This document shows positions 9,170 to 22,351 of a DNA stretch of 64,000 nucleotides, piece by piece. The position numbers and the translations under genes are program-made. The DNA comes from Pseudomonas sp. GV085 (GTDB lineage Bacteria > Pseudomonadota > Gammaproteobacteria > Pseudomonadales > Pseudomonadaceae): NCBI RefSeq assembly GCF_003050925.1, contig NZ_QAOV01000003.1:186001-250000 (forward strand), written 5' to 3'. Numbering within the stretch: the first letter of the stretch is position 1; every line of letters starts with the position of its first letter. Below the pieces are notes generated by a model that was not told the origin of the DNA, made no database searches, and saw nothing but the letters and a program-made list of their open reading frames with translations.

Positions 9170-11242
9170 ATGAACAGGATTTTCTCCACCTTCGGCCTTT
9201 CGCTATGGATAGCGTTGTTGTCGCCGATGGTACAAGCGGCCAATCTCAAGGCGCTGGATGTCGCTGCGCTGCCGGGAGACCGTGTCGAGTTGAAGTTGTC
9301 GTTCGATGCGCCACCCCCGGTGCCCCACGGCTATACGACGGAGTCGCCGGCCCGGATTGCCCTGGATTTGCCGGGTGTCGCCAGTCAGCTGGCCAGCAAG
9401 ACTCGCGATCTCGGCAGTGGAAATGCCCGTAGTGCTACGGTGGTGGAAGCCCGGGACCGTACGCGATTGATCATCAATCTGACTCAGCCAGCGCCGTACG
9501 AATCGCGAATTGAAGGCAACAATTTGCTGGTAGTAGTCGGGCAGGGTGTCAAACCGTCGACATCCAGGCCGGCGGCTACAGCAGCAATGCCGGCTCCGGC
9601 ACGAGCCGCTGCGCCGGCAGGCAAGGCCATCCGCGGTGTGGATTTCCAGCGGGGAACCCAGGGTGAAGGCAACGTGGTGATCGACTTGTCGGATCCATCG
9701 ATGGCGCCCGACATACAAGAGCGCGAGGGCAAGATCATCGTAGGCTTCGCCAAAACCCGATTGCCTGAGCCGTTGCGCGTGCGTCTGGATGTGAAGGATT
9801 TCGCCACGCCAGTGCAGTTCGTCAATGCCAGCGCCAGCGGCGATCGAGCGACCATCAGCATTGAGCCCGGTGGCAGGTTCGATTACTCGACCTATCAGAC
9901 TGACAGCAAGCTCACGGTCAGCGTTCGCCCGGCGACGGTCGACGACCTGCAAAAGCGCAATGCCGGGCAACAGGCCTACAGCGGCGAGAAGCTTTCGCTG
10001 AATTTCCAGGACATCGATGTACGTTCGGTACTGCAACTGATCGCCGATTTCACCAACCTCAATCTGGTGGCCAGCGACACGGTGCAGGGTGGCATCACTT
10101 TGCGCTTGCAGAACGTGCCGTGGGATCAGGCGCTGGATCTGGTGCTGAAAACCAAGGGGCTGGATAAGCGCAAGGTCGGCAATGTTCTGCTTGTTGCGCC
10201 GGCCGATGAAATTGCTGCTCGTGAGCGCCAGGAGCTGGAATCACAGAAGCAGATTGCCGATCTGGCGCCATTGCGTCGGGAGCTGTTGCAGGTCAACTAC
10301 GCCAAGGCGGCGGACATCGCCAAGCTCTTCCAGTCGGTGACCAGTGCTGAAGCGAAACCCGCCGAACGGGGGTCGATCACCGTCGATGAGCGCACCAACA
10401 ATATCATTGCCTACCAGACCCAGGACCGGCTTGATGAGCTGCGCAGGATTGTTACGCAGCTGGATATCCCTGTGCGTCAGGTCATGATCGAGGCGCGCAT
10501 TGTCGAAGCCAACGTCGACTATGACAAAAGCCTCGGGGTGCGCTGGGGCGGTTCGATACAGAACAAGGGCAACTGGAACACCTCCGGTGTCAGCAACGGA
10601 CTCAACGGGTCGTCGACCATTGGCACGCCCGGCAGTACCGGCACCAATTCACCGTTCGTCGACATGGGCACGGTCAATAACACCTCGGGCATCGGCATAG
10701 CGTTCATCACCGATAACGTCTTGCTGGACCTGGAACTGACAGCCATGGAGAAAACCGGCAACGGGGAAATCGTCTCGCAACCCAAGGTGGTCACGTCCGA
10801 CAAGGAAACCGCAAAAATCCTCAAAGGCACCGAGATTCCCTATCAGGAAGCCAGTTCCAGTGGCGCGACTTCGGTGTCGTTCAAGGAGGCGTCGCTGTCG
10901 CTGGAGGTGACGCCGCAGATCACGCCCGACAACCGGATCATCATGGAGGTCAAGGTGACCAAGGACGAACCGGACTTCCTGAACAAGGTCCAGGATGTGC
11001 CGCCCATCAAGAAAAACGAAGTCAACGCCAAGGTCCTGGTCAACGATGGCGAGACCATCGTCATTGGCGGTGTTTTCTCAAATACTCAGAGCAAGGTCGT
11101 AGATAAGGTGCCATTTCTTGGCGATGTGCCGTATCTTGGCCGCCTTTTCCGGCGTGATGTGGTTTCGGAGAAAAAATCCGAGCTGTTGGTATTCCTCACT
11201 CCGCGTATCATGAATAACCAGGCGATTGCTGTGAGTCATTGA
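9170..11242 (+). CDS. pilQ: Type IV pilus secretin PilQ
   Basis: Outer-membrane secretin of 690 residues through which the pilus is extruded. In order: signal peptide ending VQAA (about residue 24), two AMIN peptidoglycan-binding domains (about 25-120 and 155-255), the N0/STN domain (about 270-345, [20 protein letters not shown]), the N1 domain (about 365-440), and the secretin barrel (about 490-685) with VAPQ-like [10 protein letters not shown] and a conserved C-terminal [11 protein letters not shown]. It follows pilP by 13 bases. aroK starts four bases downstream, so the pilus operon probably runs on into aroK-aroB-damX-like. Confidence 0.95.
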   Translation: MNRIFSTFGLSLWIALLSPMVQAANLKALDVAALPGDRVELKLSFDAPPPVPHGYTTESPARIALDLPGVASQLASKTRDLGSGNARSATVVEARDRTRLIINLTQPAPYESRIEGNNLLVVVGQGVKPSTSRPAATAAMPAPARAAAPAGKAIRGVDFQRGTQGEGNVVIDLSDPSMAPDIQEREGKIIVGFAKTRLPEPLRVRLDVKDFATPVQFVNASASGDRATISIEPGGRFDYSTYQTDSKLTVSVRPATVDDLQKRNAGQQAYSGEKLSLNFQDIDVRSVLQLIADFTNLNLVASDTVQGGITLRLQNVPWDQALDLVLKTKGLDKRKVGNVLLVAPADEIAARERQELESQKQIADLAPLRRELLQVNYAKAADIAKLFQSVTSAEAKPAERGSITVDERTNNIIAYQTQDRLDELRRIVTQLDIPVRQVMIEARIVEANVDYDKSLGVRWGGSIQNKGNWNTSGVSNGLNGSSTIGTPGSTGTNSPFVDMGTVNNTSGIGIAFITDNVLLDLELTAMEKTGNGEIVSQPKVVTSDKETAKILKGTEIPYQEASSSGATSVSFKEASLSLEVTPQITPDNRIIMEVKVTKDEPDFLNKVQDVPPIKKNEVNAKVLVNDGETIVIGGVFSNTQSKVVDKVPFLGDVPYLGRLFRRDVVSEKKSELLVFLTPRIMNNQAIAVSH

Positions 11243-11246
11243 TTCT

Positions 11247-11765
11247 GTGCGAAATTTGATTCTTGTTGGACCGATGGGTGCTGGAAAAAGCACCATCGGC
11301 CGGTTGCTGGCCAAAGAGCTGCGCCTGCCATTCAAAGATTCCGATAAGGAAATTGAATTGCGCACGGGCGCCAATATCCCTTGGATCTTCGATAAAGAAG
11401 GCGAACCGGGCTTTCGTGATCGCGAGCAGGCAATGATTGCCGAGCTGTGCGATTACGACGGTGTGGTGCTGGCGACAGGCGGGGGCGCGGTCATGCGCGA
11501 AGCCAATCGCCGGGCACTGCATGCCGGTGGGCGGGTGGTTTATCTGCATGCGTCGGTCGAGCAGCAGGTCGGCCGTACGGCCCGCGACCGCAATCGGCCA
11601 TTATTGCGTACTGCCGATCCGGCCAAGACCCTTCGGGATCTGCTGGCGATCCGCGATCCGCTTTATCGGGAAATTGCCGACCTGGTGGTCGAAACCGATG
11701 AGCGCCCGCCACGAATGGTCGTACTCGACATTCTAGAGCGCTTGCAGCAGTTGCCACCCCGTTAA
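11247..11765 (+). CDS. aroK: Shikimate kinase
   Basis: 172-residue NMP-kinase-fold enzyme that phosphorylates shikimate in aromatic amino acid synthesis. It has the Walker [10 protein letters not shown] at about residues 8-16, the shikimate-binding DSD/R and GGGAV (ATGGGAVMR) loops and the lid arginine region. The start is GTG at 11247, four bases after the pilQ stop. The pilQ-aroK-aroB order is conserved in gammaproteobacteria. Confidence 0.96.
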   Translation: MRNLILVGPMGAGKSTIGRLLAKELRLPFKDSDKEIELRTGANIPWIFDKEGEPGFRDREQAMIAELCDYDGVVLATGGGAVMREANRRALHAGGRVVYLHASVEQQVGRTARDRNRPLLRTADPAKTLRDLLAIRDPLYREIADLVVETDERPPRMVVLDILERLQQLPPR

Positions 11766-11915
11766 AGCGCCGCGCGAAATGCGCTATCCTCGACGTCGCG
11801 CCATGACCGCTCAAGGTTGTGGCGGATGGCCACCGAACGGCGTCACACCAGCAGAGGCCGTGGATATTCGTAAACTCAGGGCAGGATGCCTGATTCATCT
11901 TCACTGTGGGGACAC

Positions 11916-13016
11916 ATGCAGACACTCAAGGTCGATCTAGGCGAGCGCAGCTACCCGATTCATATTGGCGAAGGTTTGTTGGATCAGCCTGAGCTGCTGG
12001 CCCCGCACATTCGCGGACGGCAAGTAGCGATCATTACCAACGAGACTGTTGCGCCGCTCTATCTCGAGCGTCTGACCCGCAGCCTGGCGCAGTTCTCGGT
12101 GATTTCCGTGGTGCTGCCCGACGGCGAAGCCTTCAAGACCTGGGAAACCCTGCAACTTATTTTCGACGGCCTGCTGACTGCCCGGCATGACCGCCGCACG
12201 ACAGTGATCGCCCTCGGTGGCGGTGTGATCGGTGACATGGCCGGCTTTGCCGCCGCCTGCTACCAGCGCGGCGTCGATTTCATCCAGGTTCCGACCACGC
12301 TGCTGTCTCAGGTCGACTCCTCGGTGGGTGGCAAGACCGGGATCAACCATCCGCTGGGCAAGAACATGGTCGGCGCCTTCTATCAGCCGAACGTGGTGCT
12401 GATCGATACCGCCAGCCTCAATACCCTGCCGGCGCGCGAGCTGTCCGCCGGATTGGCCGAAGTCATCAAGTACGGGCTGATCTGTGATGAGCCGTTCCTG
12501 ACCTGGCTCGAAGACAACGTCGACCGTCTGCGCAATCTGGATCAACAAGCCCTGACTTATGCCATCGAACGCTCCTGCGCGGCCAAGGCAGCGGTGGTCG
12601 GTGCCGATGAGAAAGAGACCGGTGTTCGTGCCACGTTGAACCTGGGCCACACTTTTGGCCACGCCATCGAAACCCACATGGGCTATGGTGTATGGCTTCA
12701 TGGTGAAGCAGTGGCTGCTGGCACCGTAATGGCGCTGGAAATGTCTGCGCGACTGGGCTGGATCAGCGAGCAAGAGCGCGATCGCGGCATTCGCCTGTTC
12801 CAGCGTGCGGGGCTGCCGGTCGTACCGCCGGAAGAGATGACAGAAGCCGATTTCCTCGAACACATGTCCATTGATAAAAAAGTGATCGACGGTCGTTTGC
12901 GCCTGGTGCTGCTGCGCCACATGGGTGAAGCGGTGGTGACCGACGATTATCCGAAAGAGGTTCTACAGGCCACGCTGGGGGCAGACTACCGCGCCCTGGC
13001 CCAGCTTAAAGGTTAA
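11916..13016 (+). CDS. aroB: 3-dehydroquinate synthase
   Basis: 366-residue NAD- and zinc-dependent enzyme converting DAHP to 3-dehydroquinate. Visible motifs: [11 protein letters not shown] (NAD loop), [19 protein letters not shown], and the metal ligands in [11 protein letters not shown] and LHGEAV. ATG 11916 is chosen because GGGGAC stands just upstream; an in-frame ATG at 11886 would add ten unconserved residues. A 150-base gap separates it from aroK, with no clear hairpin. Confidence 0.96.
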   Translation: MQTLKVDLGERSYPIHIGEGLLDQPELLAPHIRGRQVAIITNETVAPLYLERLTRSLAQFSVISVVLPDGEAFKTWETLQLIFDGLLTARHDRRTTVIALGGGVIGDMAGFAAACYQRGVDFIQVPTTLLSQVDSSVGGKTGINHPLGKNMVGAFYQPNVVLIDTASLNTLPARELSAGLAEVIKYGLICDEPFLTWLEDNVDRLRNLDQQALTYAIERSCAAKAAVVGADEKETGVRATLNLGHTFGHAIETHMGYGVWLHGEAVAAGTVMALEMSARLGWISEQERDRGIRLFQRAGLPVVPPEEMTEADFLEHMSIDKKVIDGRLRLVLLRHMGEAVVTDDYPKEVLQATLGADYRALAQLKG

Positions 13017-13026
13017 TAAGAACACA

Positions 13027-14622
13027 ATGACTAGTTTGCATGCCGACGAGGCTTTCCTCGGCCATTACCAGTTGAGTCATGACCCTTTTGCTCCTCGGGT
13101 GCCTGGCTTCAAATTTTTCCCGGCCCAGCGCAAACCCGTGCTGGGACAACTGCATCACCTGGCGCGTTATAGCCAGTTGCTGCTGGTGGTCACCGGCCCC
13201 GAGGGCAGTGGCAAGACCCTGTTGCGTCAGGCCCTGGTCGCCAGCACCAACAAGCAATCGGTACAAAGTCTGGTGGTGTCCGCCCGTGGCGCCGGCGATG
13301 CGGCCGGAGTGTTGCGTCAGGTGGCCCAGGCGCTGAACGTTGCCCGGGCTGATGCGGACGCTATTCTGGCCCAGGTGGTGCAGCTTGCACTGACCGGGCA
13401 GGAAGTCTATCTGCTGGTCGATGACGCCGAACAACTGGACGAGTCCGCCCTTGAAGCGCTAATGATCCTCGCTGCCGGCGCGCCTGAGGGCCGCCCGCAT
13501 GTGTTCCTGTTCGGTGAAACCTCGCTGATTGCTCAGCTTGAGGCTTTGCATCTCGAGGAAGAACGTTTCCATGTCATCGAGCTGCAACCCTACACCGAGG
13601 AAGAAACCCGCGAATATCTGGAGCAGCGGCTTGAAGGCGCTGGTCGCGGTATCGAACTTTTCACCGCAGATCAGATCTCTGATATTCACGAAAGCTCCGA
13701 AGGCTGGCCTGGCAGCATCAATCAGGTCGCCCGCGATGCAATGATCGAAGCCATGATCGCCAGCCGCTCAGCGGTCAAGCGTCCAAAAATGGGGTTCAAT
13801 ATGCCGAAGAAACACGTATTGGCGATTTCCGCCGTGGTCGTGGTCGCGGTAGCTGCCGCCTGGTTGATGCCGGGTCGCAACAAGGCACCGACCACGGGTG
13901 CACCGGCCAACGAACAGGCGCAACTGCCGCTTGGCCAGGGTCAGCCAACAGCGAATGGTGGTGCTCCGGCCGTCGAATTCGCTGGCAACACGCAGCCGAT
14001 GCCATTGCCGTTGGTCGGCAACTCGCAGCCGGTCATGCGCGGTCCGCTGGCTGAAGCCGCGGGTGGCATTACCGAGGGCGACGACGGCGTGCCGGTCGAA
14101 GGTTCCAGCGCCACACCGCCGACGGTGACCACAACCGCACCGCCTGTGGGCGTTCCTGCCGGCCCTGCGCCGACGCCAGCCGCCAAGCCGACGCCTGCGC
14201 CGACTCAGGTCGCCAGTGCCAAGCCAGCGCCTGCTCCAGTGGCCAAACCTGCTCCAGCACCGGCCAAGCCAGTCGTTGCTGCTGCAGCCAAGCCTGCCGA
14301 GAAACCGGCTCCGGCTCCGGCGGCCAAGGCGGCTGGCGGCACCTGGTACGCAGGGCAAGCACCGGGCAACTACGTGGTACAGATCCTCGGCACCAGCTCC
14401 GAAGCGAGCGCGCAAAGCTTCGTCAAGGAGCAGGGCGGCGAGTACCGTTACTTCAAGAAAGTCCTCAACGGCAAGCCGCTCTACGTGATCACCTACGGCA
14501 ACTTTGCCAATCGTGATGCAGCTGTTTCCGCCATCAAGGCCTTGCCAGCGAAGGTTCAGGCTGGTAAACCTTGGCCTCGCACTGTCGCCAGCGTCCAACA
14601 GGAACTGGCAACAACTCGCTGA
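13027..14622 (+). CDS. DamX-like protein: AAA ATPase domain plus C-terminal SPOR domain
   Basis: A 531-residue bitopic protein in the damX position after aroB. The cytoplasmic part is an ExeA-like AAA domain with Walker A GPEGSGKT (57-64) and Walker B YLLVDDAE (128-135). A membrane helix covers about 263-282, followed by a long Pro/Ala/Lys-rich periplasmic linker (about 290-445) and a SPOR domain (about 450-528) that should bind denuded septal peptidoglycan. E. coli DamX shares the location and SPOR tail and works at the division septum. The start lies ten bases after aroB. The repetitive PAPAP/AKPA linker is low-complexity and could vary in length. Confidence 0.85.
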   Translation: MTSLHADEAFLGHYQLSHDPFAPRVPGFKFFPAQRKPVLGQLHHLARYSQLLLVVTGPEGSGKTLLRQALVASTNKQSVQSLVVSARGAGDAAGVLRQVAQALNVARADADAILAQVVQLALTGQEVYLLVDDAEQLDESALEALMILAAGAPEGRPHVFLFGETSLIAQLEALHLEEERFHVIELQPYTEEETREYLEQRLEGAGRGIELFTADQISDIHESSEGWPGSINQVARDAMIEAMIASRSAVKRPKMGFNMPKKHVLAISAVVVVAVAAAWLMPGRNKAPTTGAPANEQAQLPLGQGQPTANGGAPAVEFAGNTQPMPLPLVGNSQPVMRGPLAEAAGGITEGDDGVPVEGSSATPPTVTTTAPPVGVPAGPAPTPAAKPTPAPTQVASAKPAPAPVAKPAPAPAKPVVAAAAKPAEKPAPAPAAKAAGGTWYAGQAPGNYVVQILGTSSEASAQSFVKEQGGEYRYFKKVLNGKPLYVITYGNFANRDAAVSAIKALPAKVQAGKPWPRTVASVQQELATTR

Positions 14623-14628
14623 AGATTC

Positions 14629-14649
14629 GGCGGCCTTACCCAGGCCGCC
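14629..14649 (+). terminator. GC-rich hairpin after the damX-like gene
   Basis: GGCGGCCT (14629-14636) pairs exactly with AGGCCGCC (14642-14649) over a five-base loop, seven bases after the stop. No T-run follows, so it may be a weak terminator or a 3'-end stabilising hairpin. The rest of 14650-14971 is the gltB leader with two promoter candidates. Confidence 0.4.
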
Positions 14650-14834
14650 TCTCCAAGCACCTCAAAATTTCTACAAGTGCGCGCCGCCTTCCGGGCTGCG
14701 TGCCTTGTGGTGTCTGCGTCATAGTAGCTTTTGAGTCGTAGCGGTCAAAATTAAAAAAAGTTTTGACTAGCACAGCAGATCGCTTTAAACCTTTCACAAA
14801 TGCGACATAGATTTGCGACATTTCGTCGTCAAAT

Positions 14835-14863
14835 TTGTGAGGCCAAGTGTCGGTGTGTACAAT
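14835..14863 (+). promoter_or_regulatory. Candidate sigma-70 promoter of gltBD
   Basis: TTGTGA (14835-14840) and TACAAT (14858-14863) are separated by 17 bases and lie 109 bases before the gltB start. A second pair, TTGACT (14763-14768) and TAAACC (14786-14791), also 17 bases apart, lies further upstream in an A/T-rich stretch. Confidence 0.5.
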
Positions 14864-14971
14864 GACCTCCCTTTTGCCCCGCAAAGCTGGCGTGCGTTCG
14901 GCGCGGATGGCAAGTGGTTGAATTGAAAAGAAATTTGCCTCGATCAGAGGCAGCCTGGTGAGAAAGTGTCT

Positions 14972-17900
14972 ATGAAAGCAGGTCTGTACCAACCAGATGA
15001 ATTCAAGGATAACTGCGGTTTCGGCCTGATTGCTCATATGCAGGGCGAGCCCAGTCATACCCTTTTGCAAACGGCCATCGAGGCCCTGACCTGCATGACC
15101 CACCGCGGTGGGATTAATGCCGACGGCAAGACCGGTGACGGTTGCGGTCTGCTGATTCAAAAGCCGGACGTGTTCCTGCGAGCCATCGCCCAGGAAACCT
15201 TCGGCGTCGAAATGCCCAAGCAATACGCCGTGGGCATGGTTTTCTTCAACCAGGACCCGGTCAAAGCCCAAGCCGCTCGCGAGAACATGAACCGTGAGAT
15301 CCTGGCCGCCGGCTTGCAGTTGGTCGGCTGGCGCAAAGTGCCGATCGACACCAGCGTCCTCGGCCGCCTGGCGCTTGAGCGCCTGCCGCAGATCGAGCAA
15401 GTGTTCATCGGCGGTGAAGGCTTGAGCGATCAGGACATGGCCGTCAAGCTGTTCACCTCCCGTCGTCGCTCGTCCGTGGCCAACGCCGCTGACACCGACC
15501 ACTACGTCTGCAGCTTTTCGCACAAGACCATCATTTACAAAGGCCTGATGATGCCGGCGGACTTGACCGCCTTCTATCCAGACCTCAGCGACAAGCGCCT
15601 GCAAACCTCGATCTGCGTGTTCCACCAGCGCTTCTCCACCAACACCCTGCCGAAATGGCCGCTGGCCCAACCGTTCCGCTTCCTGGCGCACAACGGCGAG
15701 ATCAACACCATCACCGGCAACCGCAACTGGGCCGTGGCCCGTCGCACCAAGTTCACCAACGATCTGATGGACCTGGAAGAACTCGGCCCGCTGGTCAACC
15801 GCGTCGGTTCCGACTCCTCGAGCATGGACAACATGCTCGAGCTGATGGTCACCGGTGGCATCGACCTGTTCCGTGGCGTGCGGATGATCATTCCGCCTGC
15901 GTGGCAGAACGTCGAGACCATGGACCCGGATCTGCGTGCGTTCTACGAATACAACTCGATGCACATGGAACCGTGGGACGGCCCGGCCGGCGTGGTAATG
16001 ACCGACGGTCGTTACGCGGTGTGCCTGCTCGACCGTAACGGTCTGCGTCCGGCGCGTTGGGTCACCACCAAGAACGGCTTCATCACCCTGGCCTCGGAAA
16101 TCGGTGTCTGGAACTACCAGCCTGAAGACGTGATCGCCAAGGGCCGTGTGGGTCCGGGCCAGATCTTTGCCGTGGACACCGAAACCGGTCAGATCCTCGA
16201 CACCGATGCGATCGACAACCGTTTGAAGTCCCGTCATCCGTACAAGCAATGGCTGCGCAAGAATGCCCTGCGCATCCAGGCGACCATGGAAGACAACGAC
16301 CACGGTTCGGCGTTCTACGACGTCGATCAGCTCAAGCAATACATGAAGATGTACCAGGTCACGTTCGAAGAGCGCGACCAGGTGCTGCGTCCGCTCGGCG
16401 AACAGGGCTACGAAGCCGTGGGCTCGATGGGCGACGATACGCCGATGGCCGTGCTGTCCCAGCGCGTGCGCACGCCGTACGACTATTTCCGCCAGCAGTT
16501 CGCGCAGGTCACCAACCCGCCGATCGACCCGCTGCGTGAGGCCATCGTCATGTCGCTGGAAATCTGCCTCGGTGCCGAGCGCAACATTTTCCAGGAGTCG
16601 CCGGAACACGCTTCGCGCGTGATCCTCAGCTCGCCGGTCATTTCCCCGGCCAAGTGGCGCTCGCTGATGAACCTCGATCGTCCGGGCTTCGAGCGCGCGA
16701 TCATCGACCTCAACTACGACGAAAGCGTCGGCCTGGAAGCTGCGATCCGCAATGTTGCCGATCAGGCTGAAGAAGCCGTGCGCTCCGGTCGTACCCAGGT
16801 CGTTCTGAGTGACCGTCACATTGCCCCGGGCAAGTTGCCGATCCACGCGTCCCTGGCTACCGGCGCGGTGCACCACCGCCTGACCGAAAAGGGCCTGCGT
16901 TGCGACTCCAACATCCTGGTGGAAACCGCCACCGCCCGCGATCCGCATCACTTCGCCGTGTTGATCGGTTTCGGCGCCTCTGCCGTTTATCCGTTCCTGG
17001 CCTACGAAGTGCTCGGCGACCTGATCCGTACCGGCGAAGTGCTGGGTGACCTCTATGAGGTGTTCAAGAACTACCGTAAAGGCATCACCAAAGGCCTGCT
17101 CAAGATCCTGTCGAAGATGGGCATCTCGACCATCACTTCGTACCGCGGTGCGCAGTTGTTCGAGGCCATCGGCCTGTCCGAGGAAGTCTGCAACCTGAGC
17201 TTCCGTGGCGTGCCGAGCCGCATCAAGGGCGCGCGTTTCGTCGACATCGAAGCCGAGCAGAAAGCCCTGGCCACCGAAGCCTGGAGCCCGCGCAAGCCGA
17301 TCCAGCAAGGCGGTTTGCTGAAGTTCGTCCACGGTGGCGAATATCACGCCTACAACCCGGACGTGGTCAACACCCTGCAGGCCGCTGTGCAGCAGGGCGA
17401 CTACAGCAAGTTCAAGGAATACACGTCGCTGGTGGACAACCGCCCGGTGTCGATGATCCGCGACCTGCTGAAAGTCAAAACCCTCGACACTCCATTGGAT
17501 ATGAGTGAAATCGAGCCGCTGGAATCGGTGCTCAAGCGCTTCGACTCCGCCGGCATCTCGCTGGGCGCCCTGTCGCCGGAAGCTCACGAAGCCCTGGCCG
17601 AAGCCATGAACCGCCTCGGTGCGCGTTCCAACTCTGGCGAAGGCGGCGAAGACCCTGCGCGCTACGGCACCATCAAGAGCTCGAAAATCAAGCAGGTTGC
17701 CACTGGCCGTTTCGGTGTGACCCCGGAATACCTGGTCAACGCCGAAGTGCTGCAGATCAAGGTCGCCCAAGGCGCCAAGCCAGGCGAAGGTGGTCAGTTG
17801 CCAGGCGGCAAGGTCAACGGTCTGATCGCCAAGCTGCGTTACGCAGTGCCGGGCGTAACCCTGATTTCGCCACCGCCGCACCACGACATCTATTCGATCG

Positions 17901-19417
17901 AAGACTTGTCGCAGCTGATTTTCGACCTGAAACAAGTCAACCCGAAGGCACTGGTCTCGGTGAAGCTGGTGGCAGAAGCTGGCGTCGGCACCATCGCCGC
18001 CGGTGTGGCCAAGGCCTACGCGGACTTGATCACCATCTCCGGCTACGACGGCGGTACCGGTGCATCGCCGCTGACCTCGATCAAATACGCGGGCGCTCCG
18101 TGGGAACTCGGCTTGGCCGAAACCCACCAGACCCTGCGTGGCAACGACCTGCGCGGCAAAGTCCGGGTACAGACCGACGGCGGCCTGAAAACCGGCCTCG
18201 ACGTGATCAAGGCGGCGATCCTCGGCGCTGAAAGCTTCGGCTTCGGCACCGCGCCAATGATCGCCCTGGGCTGCAAATACCTGCGCATCTGCCACCTGAA
18301 CAACTGCGCCACCGGCGTCGCGACTCAGAACGAGAAGCTGCGCAAGGATCACTACATCGGTACCGTCGACATGGTGGTGAATTTCTTCACCTATGTCGCC
18401 GAAGAAACCCGTGAGTGGCTGGCCAAGCTGGGCGTGCGCTCCCTCGAAGAGCTGATCGGCCGTACCGATCTGCTGGAAGTCCTCGAAGGTCAGACCGCCA
18501 AGCAGCACCACCTGGACCTCACCCCGTTGCTGGGCAGCGACCACGTGCCGGCAGACAAGCCGCAGTTCTGTGGCGTGGAGCGCAACCCGCCGTTCGACAA
18601 GGGCTTGCTGGCTGAGAAAATGGTCACTATGGCCACCTCGGCCATCAACGACCTGAGCGGCGCCGAGTTCGCCCTGGACATCTGCAACTGCGACCGTTCC
18701 ATCGGTGCACGGATCTCCGGTGAAATCGCGCGCAAGCATGGCAACCAGGGCATGGCCAATTCGCCTATCACGTTCCGCTTCAAAGGCACGGCCGGGCAGA
18801 GTTTCGGCGTGTGGAACGCTGGCGGCCTGAACATGTACCTGGAAGGCGACGCCAACGACTACGTCGGCAAGGGCATGACCGGCGGCAAGCTGGTGATCGT
18901 ACCGCCCAAAGGCAGCGTCTACCGCACTCAGGACAGTGCCATCATCGGCAACACCTGCCTGTATGGCGCCACTGGCGGCAAGCTGTTCGCCGCCGGCACC
19001 GCGGGCGAGCGTTTTGCCGTGCGTAACTCTGGTGCCCACACTGTGGTGGAAGGCACTGGCGATCACTGCTGCGAGTACATGACTGGTGGTTTCGTCTGCG
19101 TATTGGGCAAGACCGGTTACAACTTCGGCTCTGGCATGACCGGCGGTTTCGCCTACGTGCTCGACCAGGACAACAGCTTCGTTGACCGGGTCAACCACGA
19201 ACTGGTGGAAATTCAGCGGATCAGCGGCGAGGCGATGGAAGCCTATCGCAGCCACCTGCAAAACGTGCTGAACGAGTACGTCGAGGAAACCGACAGCGAG
19301 TGGGGGCGTGAACTCGCCGAAAACCTCGATGACTACTTGCGCCGTTTCTGGCTGGTCAAGCCCAAGGCTGCCAACCTGAAATCGTTGCTTTCCAGCACCC
19401 GTGCCAACCCGCAGTGA
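14972..19417 (+). CDS. gltB: Glutamate synthase (NADPH) large subunit
   Basis: 1481-residue alpha subunit of GOGAT. It hydrolyses glutamine, channels ammonia and makes glutamate from 2-oxoglutarate. A short propeptide precedes the catalytic Cys at residue 15 ([10 protein letters not shown]), the class II amidotransferase nucleophile. The central domain and FMN-binding synthase domain follow; the 3Fe-4S cysteines are in [12 protein letters not shown] (C-x5-C-x4-C). The C-terminal beta-helix domain has repeated G-x-x-G turns. ATG 14972 is preferred over GTG 14966 because the GGTGAG ribosome site is better spaced. It forms an operon with gltD 32 bases downstream. Confidence 0.97.
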   Translation: MKAGLYQPDEFKDNCGFGLIAHMQGEPSHTLLQTAIEALTCMTHRGGINADGKTGDGCGLLIQKPDVFLRAIAQETFGVEMPKQYAVGMVFFNQDPVKAQAARENMNREILAAGLQLVGWRKVPIDTSVLGRLALERLPQIEQVFIGGEGLSDQDMAVKLFTSRRRSSVANAADTDHYVCSFSHKTIIYKGLMMPADLTAFYPDLSDKRLQTSICVFHQRFSTNTLPKWPLAQPFRFLAHNGEINTITGNRNWAVARRTKFTNDLMDLEELGPLVNRVGSDSSSMDNMLELMVTGGIDLFRGVRMIIPPAWQNVETMDPDLRAFYEYNSMHMEPWDGPAGVVMTDGRYAVCLLDRNGLRPARWVTTKNGFITLASEIGVWNYQPEDVIAKGRVGPGQIFAVDTETGQILDTDAIDNRLKSRHPYKQWLRKNALRIQATMEDNDHGSAFYDVDQLKQYMKMYQVTFEERDQVLRPLGEQGYEAVGSMGDDTPMAVLSQRVRTPYDYFRQQFAQVTNPPIDPLREAIVMSLEICLGAERNIFQESPEHASRVILSSPVISPAKWRSLMNLDRPGFERAIIDLNYDESVGLEAAIRNVADQAEEAVRSGRTQVVLSDRHIAPGKLPIHASLATGAVHHRLTEKGLRCDSNILVETATARDPHHFAVLIGFGASAVYPFLAYEVLGDLIRTGEVLGDLYEVFKNYRKGITKGLLKILSKMGISTITSYRGAQLFEAIGLSEEVCNLSFRGVPSRIKGARFVDIEAEQKALATEAWSPRKPIQQGGLLKFVHGGEYHAYNPDVVNTLQAAVQQGDYSKFKEYTSLVDNRPVSMIRDLLKVKTLDTPLDMSEIEPLESVLKRFDSAGISLGALSPEAHEALAEAMNRLGARSNSGEGGEDPARYGTIKSSKIKQVATGRFGVTPEYLVNAEVLQIKVAQGAKPGEGGQLPGGKVNGLIAKLRYAVPGVTLISPPPHHDIYSIEDLSQLIFDLKQVNPKALVSVKLVAEAGVGTIAAGVAKAYADLITISGYDGGTGASPLTSIKYAGAPWELGLAETHQTLRGNDLRGKVRVQTDGGLKTGLDVIKAAILGAESFGFGTAPMIALGCKYLRICHLNNCATGVATQNEKLRKDHYIGTVDMVVNFFTYVAEETREWLAKLGVRSLEELIGRTDLLEVLEGQTAKQHHLDLTPLLGSDHVPADKPQFCGVERNPPFDKGLLAEKMVTMATSAINDLSGAEFALDICNCDRSIGARISGEIARKHGNQGMANSPITFRFKGTAGQSFGVWNAGGLNMYLEGDANDYVGKGMTGGKLVIVPPKGSVYRTQDSAIIGNTCLYGATGGKLFAAGTAGERFAVRNSGAHTVVEGTGDHCCEYMTGGFVCVLGKTGYNFGSGMTGGFAYVLDQDNSFVDRVNHELVEIQRISGEAMEAYRSHLQNVLNEYVEETDSEWGRELAENLDDYLRRFWLVKPKAANLKSLLSSTRANPQ

Positions 19418-19440
19418 TATGCGCCTGAAGAGTTTGATGA

Positions 19441-20868
<1,428 letters not shown>

Positions 20869-20898
20869 GCCTCGATCCAGACTTGAAATGCAGTAACC

Positions 20899-20990
20899 CT
20901 GTGGGAGCGAGCCTGCTCGCGAAAGCGGTCTGTCAGCCAACTTCAATGTTGGTTGTGCCGGCCTCTTCGCGAGCAAGCCCGCTCCCACAG
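20899..20990. repeat. Paired REP palindrome (GTGGGAGCGAGC/GCTCGCGA type)
   Basis: Left arm begins CTGTGGGAGCGAGCCTGCTC at 20899 and the right arm ends GCTCCCACAG at 20990; arms differ at a few positions. It lies between gltD and hemE, where no other feature is seen. Confidence 0.88.
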
Positions 20991-21122
20991 TTGTTTCGCG
21001 GTGTTGCTAAACTCTGTATTTCATTGCGACAAATTGACCCGAAAGACAAAAGCCTCCGCTCTTGCCGTGCCTTTTGCGCCCGGCTCTGAGAAAATGCCCT
21101 CACTTTTTTTCCGGATGCCGAC

Positions 21123-22190
21123 ATGACTGCCCTGAAGAACGACCGTTTCCTGCGCGCCCTGCTCAAGCAACCCGTAGACGTCACCCCTGTGTGGATGATG
21201 CGTCAGGCCGGTCGCTACCTGCCTGAATACCGCGCCAGCCGTGGCAAAGCCGGCGACTTCATGAGCCTGTGCATGAACCCGGCGTTCGCTTGCGAAGTCA
21301 CGATGCAGCCGCTCGACCGTTATCCACAGCTGGATGCGGCGATCCTCTTCTCCGACATCCTGACCATCCCCGATGCCATGGGGCAGGGCTTGTACTTCGA
21401 AACCGGTGAAGGTCCGCGCTTCAAGAAAGTCATCAGCACCCTGGCCGACATCGAAGCCCTGCCGATTCCTGACCCGCAGAAAGACCTGGGCTACGTGATG
21501 GACGCGGTCAGCACCATCCGCCGCGAACTGAACGGCCGTGTGCCGTTGATCGGTTTCTCCGGCAGCCCGTGGACCCTGGCGACCTACATGGTCGAAGGCG
21601 GCTCGTCGAAAGACTTCCGCAAGACCAAGGCCATGCTCTACGACAACCCGCAAGCCATGCACCTGCTGCTCGATAAACTCGCGCAGTCGGTCACCAGCTA
21701 CCTCAATGGCCAGATCATGGCCGGCGCACAGGCCGTGCAGATCTTCGACACCTGGGGCGGCAACCTGTCGGCGGCGGCGTACCAGGAATTCTCCCTGGCC
21801 TACATGCGCAAAATCGTCAGCGGCCTGATCCGTGAGCACGAAGGCCGCAAGGTGCCGGTCATCCTGTTCACCAAGAACGGTGGCCTGTGGCTGGAAAGCA
21901 TTGCCGAGGCTGGCGCAGATGCGCTGGGCCTGGACTGGACCTGCGATATTGGCAACGCCCGCGCCCGTGTCGGCGACAAGGTTGCCCTGCAAGGCAACAT
22001 GGACCCGACCGTGCTCTACGCCAAACCGGAAGCCATCCGCGCAGAAGTCGGGCGTATTCTGGCCAGCTACGGCAAGGGCAGCGGCCACGTGTTCAACCTC
22101 GGCCATGGCATCACGCCGGAAGTCGACCCGGAGCACGCCGGTGCATTCCTGCGTGCTGTGCATGAATTGTCGGCGCAATATCACGTGTGA
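21123..22190 (+). CDS. hemE: Uroporphyrinogen decarboxylase
   Basis: 355-residue enzyme that decarboxylates uroporphyrinogen III to coproporphyrinogen III in haem synthesis. The signature [16 protein letters not shown] lies near residue 20-35, the second signature [17 protein letters not shown] near 140, and the catalytic Asp region FSDILTIPD near 78. The start ATG is at 21123. An intrinsic terminator follows at once, so it ends its transcript. Confidence 0.97.
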   Translation: MTALKNDRFLRALLKQPVDVTPVWMMRQAGRYLPEYRASRGKAGDFMSLCMNPAFACEVTMQPLDRYPQLDAAILFSDILTIPDAMGQGLYFETGEGPRFKKVISTLADIEALPIPDPQKDLGYVMDAVSTIRRELNGRVPLIGFSGSPWTLATYMVEGGSSKDFRKTKAMLYDNPQAMHLLLDKLAQSVTSYLNGQIMAGAQAVQIFDTWGGNLSAAAYQEFSLAYMRKIVSGLIREHEGRKVPVILFTKNGGLWLESIAEAGADALGLDWTCDIGNARARVGDKVALQGNMDPTVLYAKPEAIRAEVGRILASYGKGSGHVFNLGHGITPEVDPEHAGAFLRAVHELSAQYHV

Positions 22191-22203
22191 TCGGCACCCA
22201 ATA

Positions 22204-22233
22204 AAAAACGCCCGGCATATGCCGGGCGTTTTT
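22204..22233 (+). terminator. Intrinsic terminator of hemE
   Basis: AAAAAACGCCCGGCA pairs with TGCCGGGCGTTTTT almost without a loop, 13 bases after the stop, ending in a T-run. Confidence 0.9.
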
Positions 22234-22249
22234 GTATCTCGGTAATCTT

Positions 22250-22351
22250 CTGTAGGAGCGAGCTTGCTCGCGATGGTCGTTAACGATAACGCGTATTTAC
22301 TGGCTAAACACGGCACTCTTGCGTCCATCGCGAGCAAGCTCGCTCCTACAG
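22250..22351. repeat. Paired REP palindrome overlapping the end of the MFS gene
   Basis: Arms CTGTAGGAGCGAGCTTGCTC (from 22250) and its complement ending at 22351 are perfect 27-base inverted copies. The right arm contains the stop codon of the minus-strand MFS gene (TAG at 22346-22348 inside CTGTAGGAGC). Confidence 0.9.

Noticed and set aside
14636..19261. Long open frame (1541 codons) on the strand opposite gltB
   Set aside because: It is antisense to a certain gene, has the low-complexity composition typical of GC-rich shadow frames (His/Gln/Val-rich), and resembles no family.
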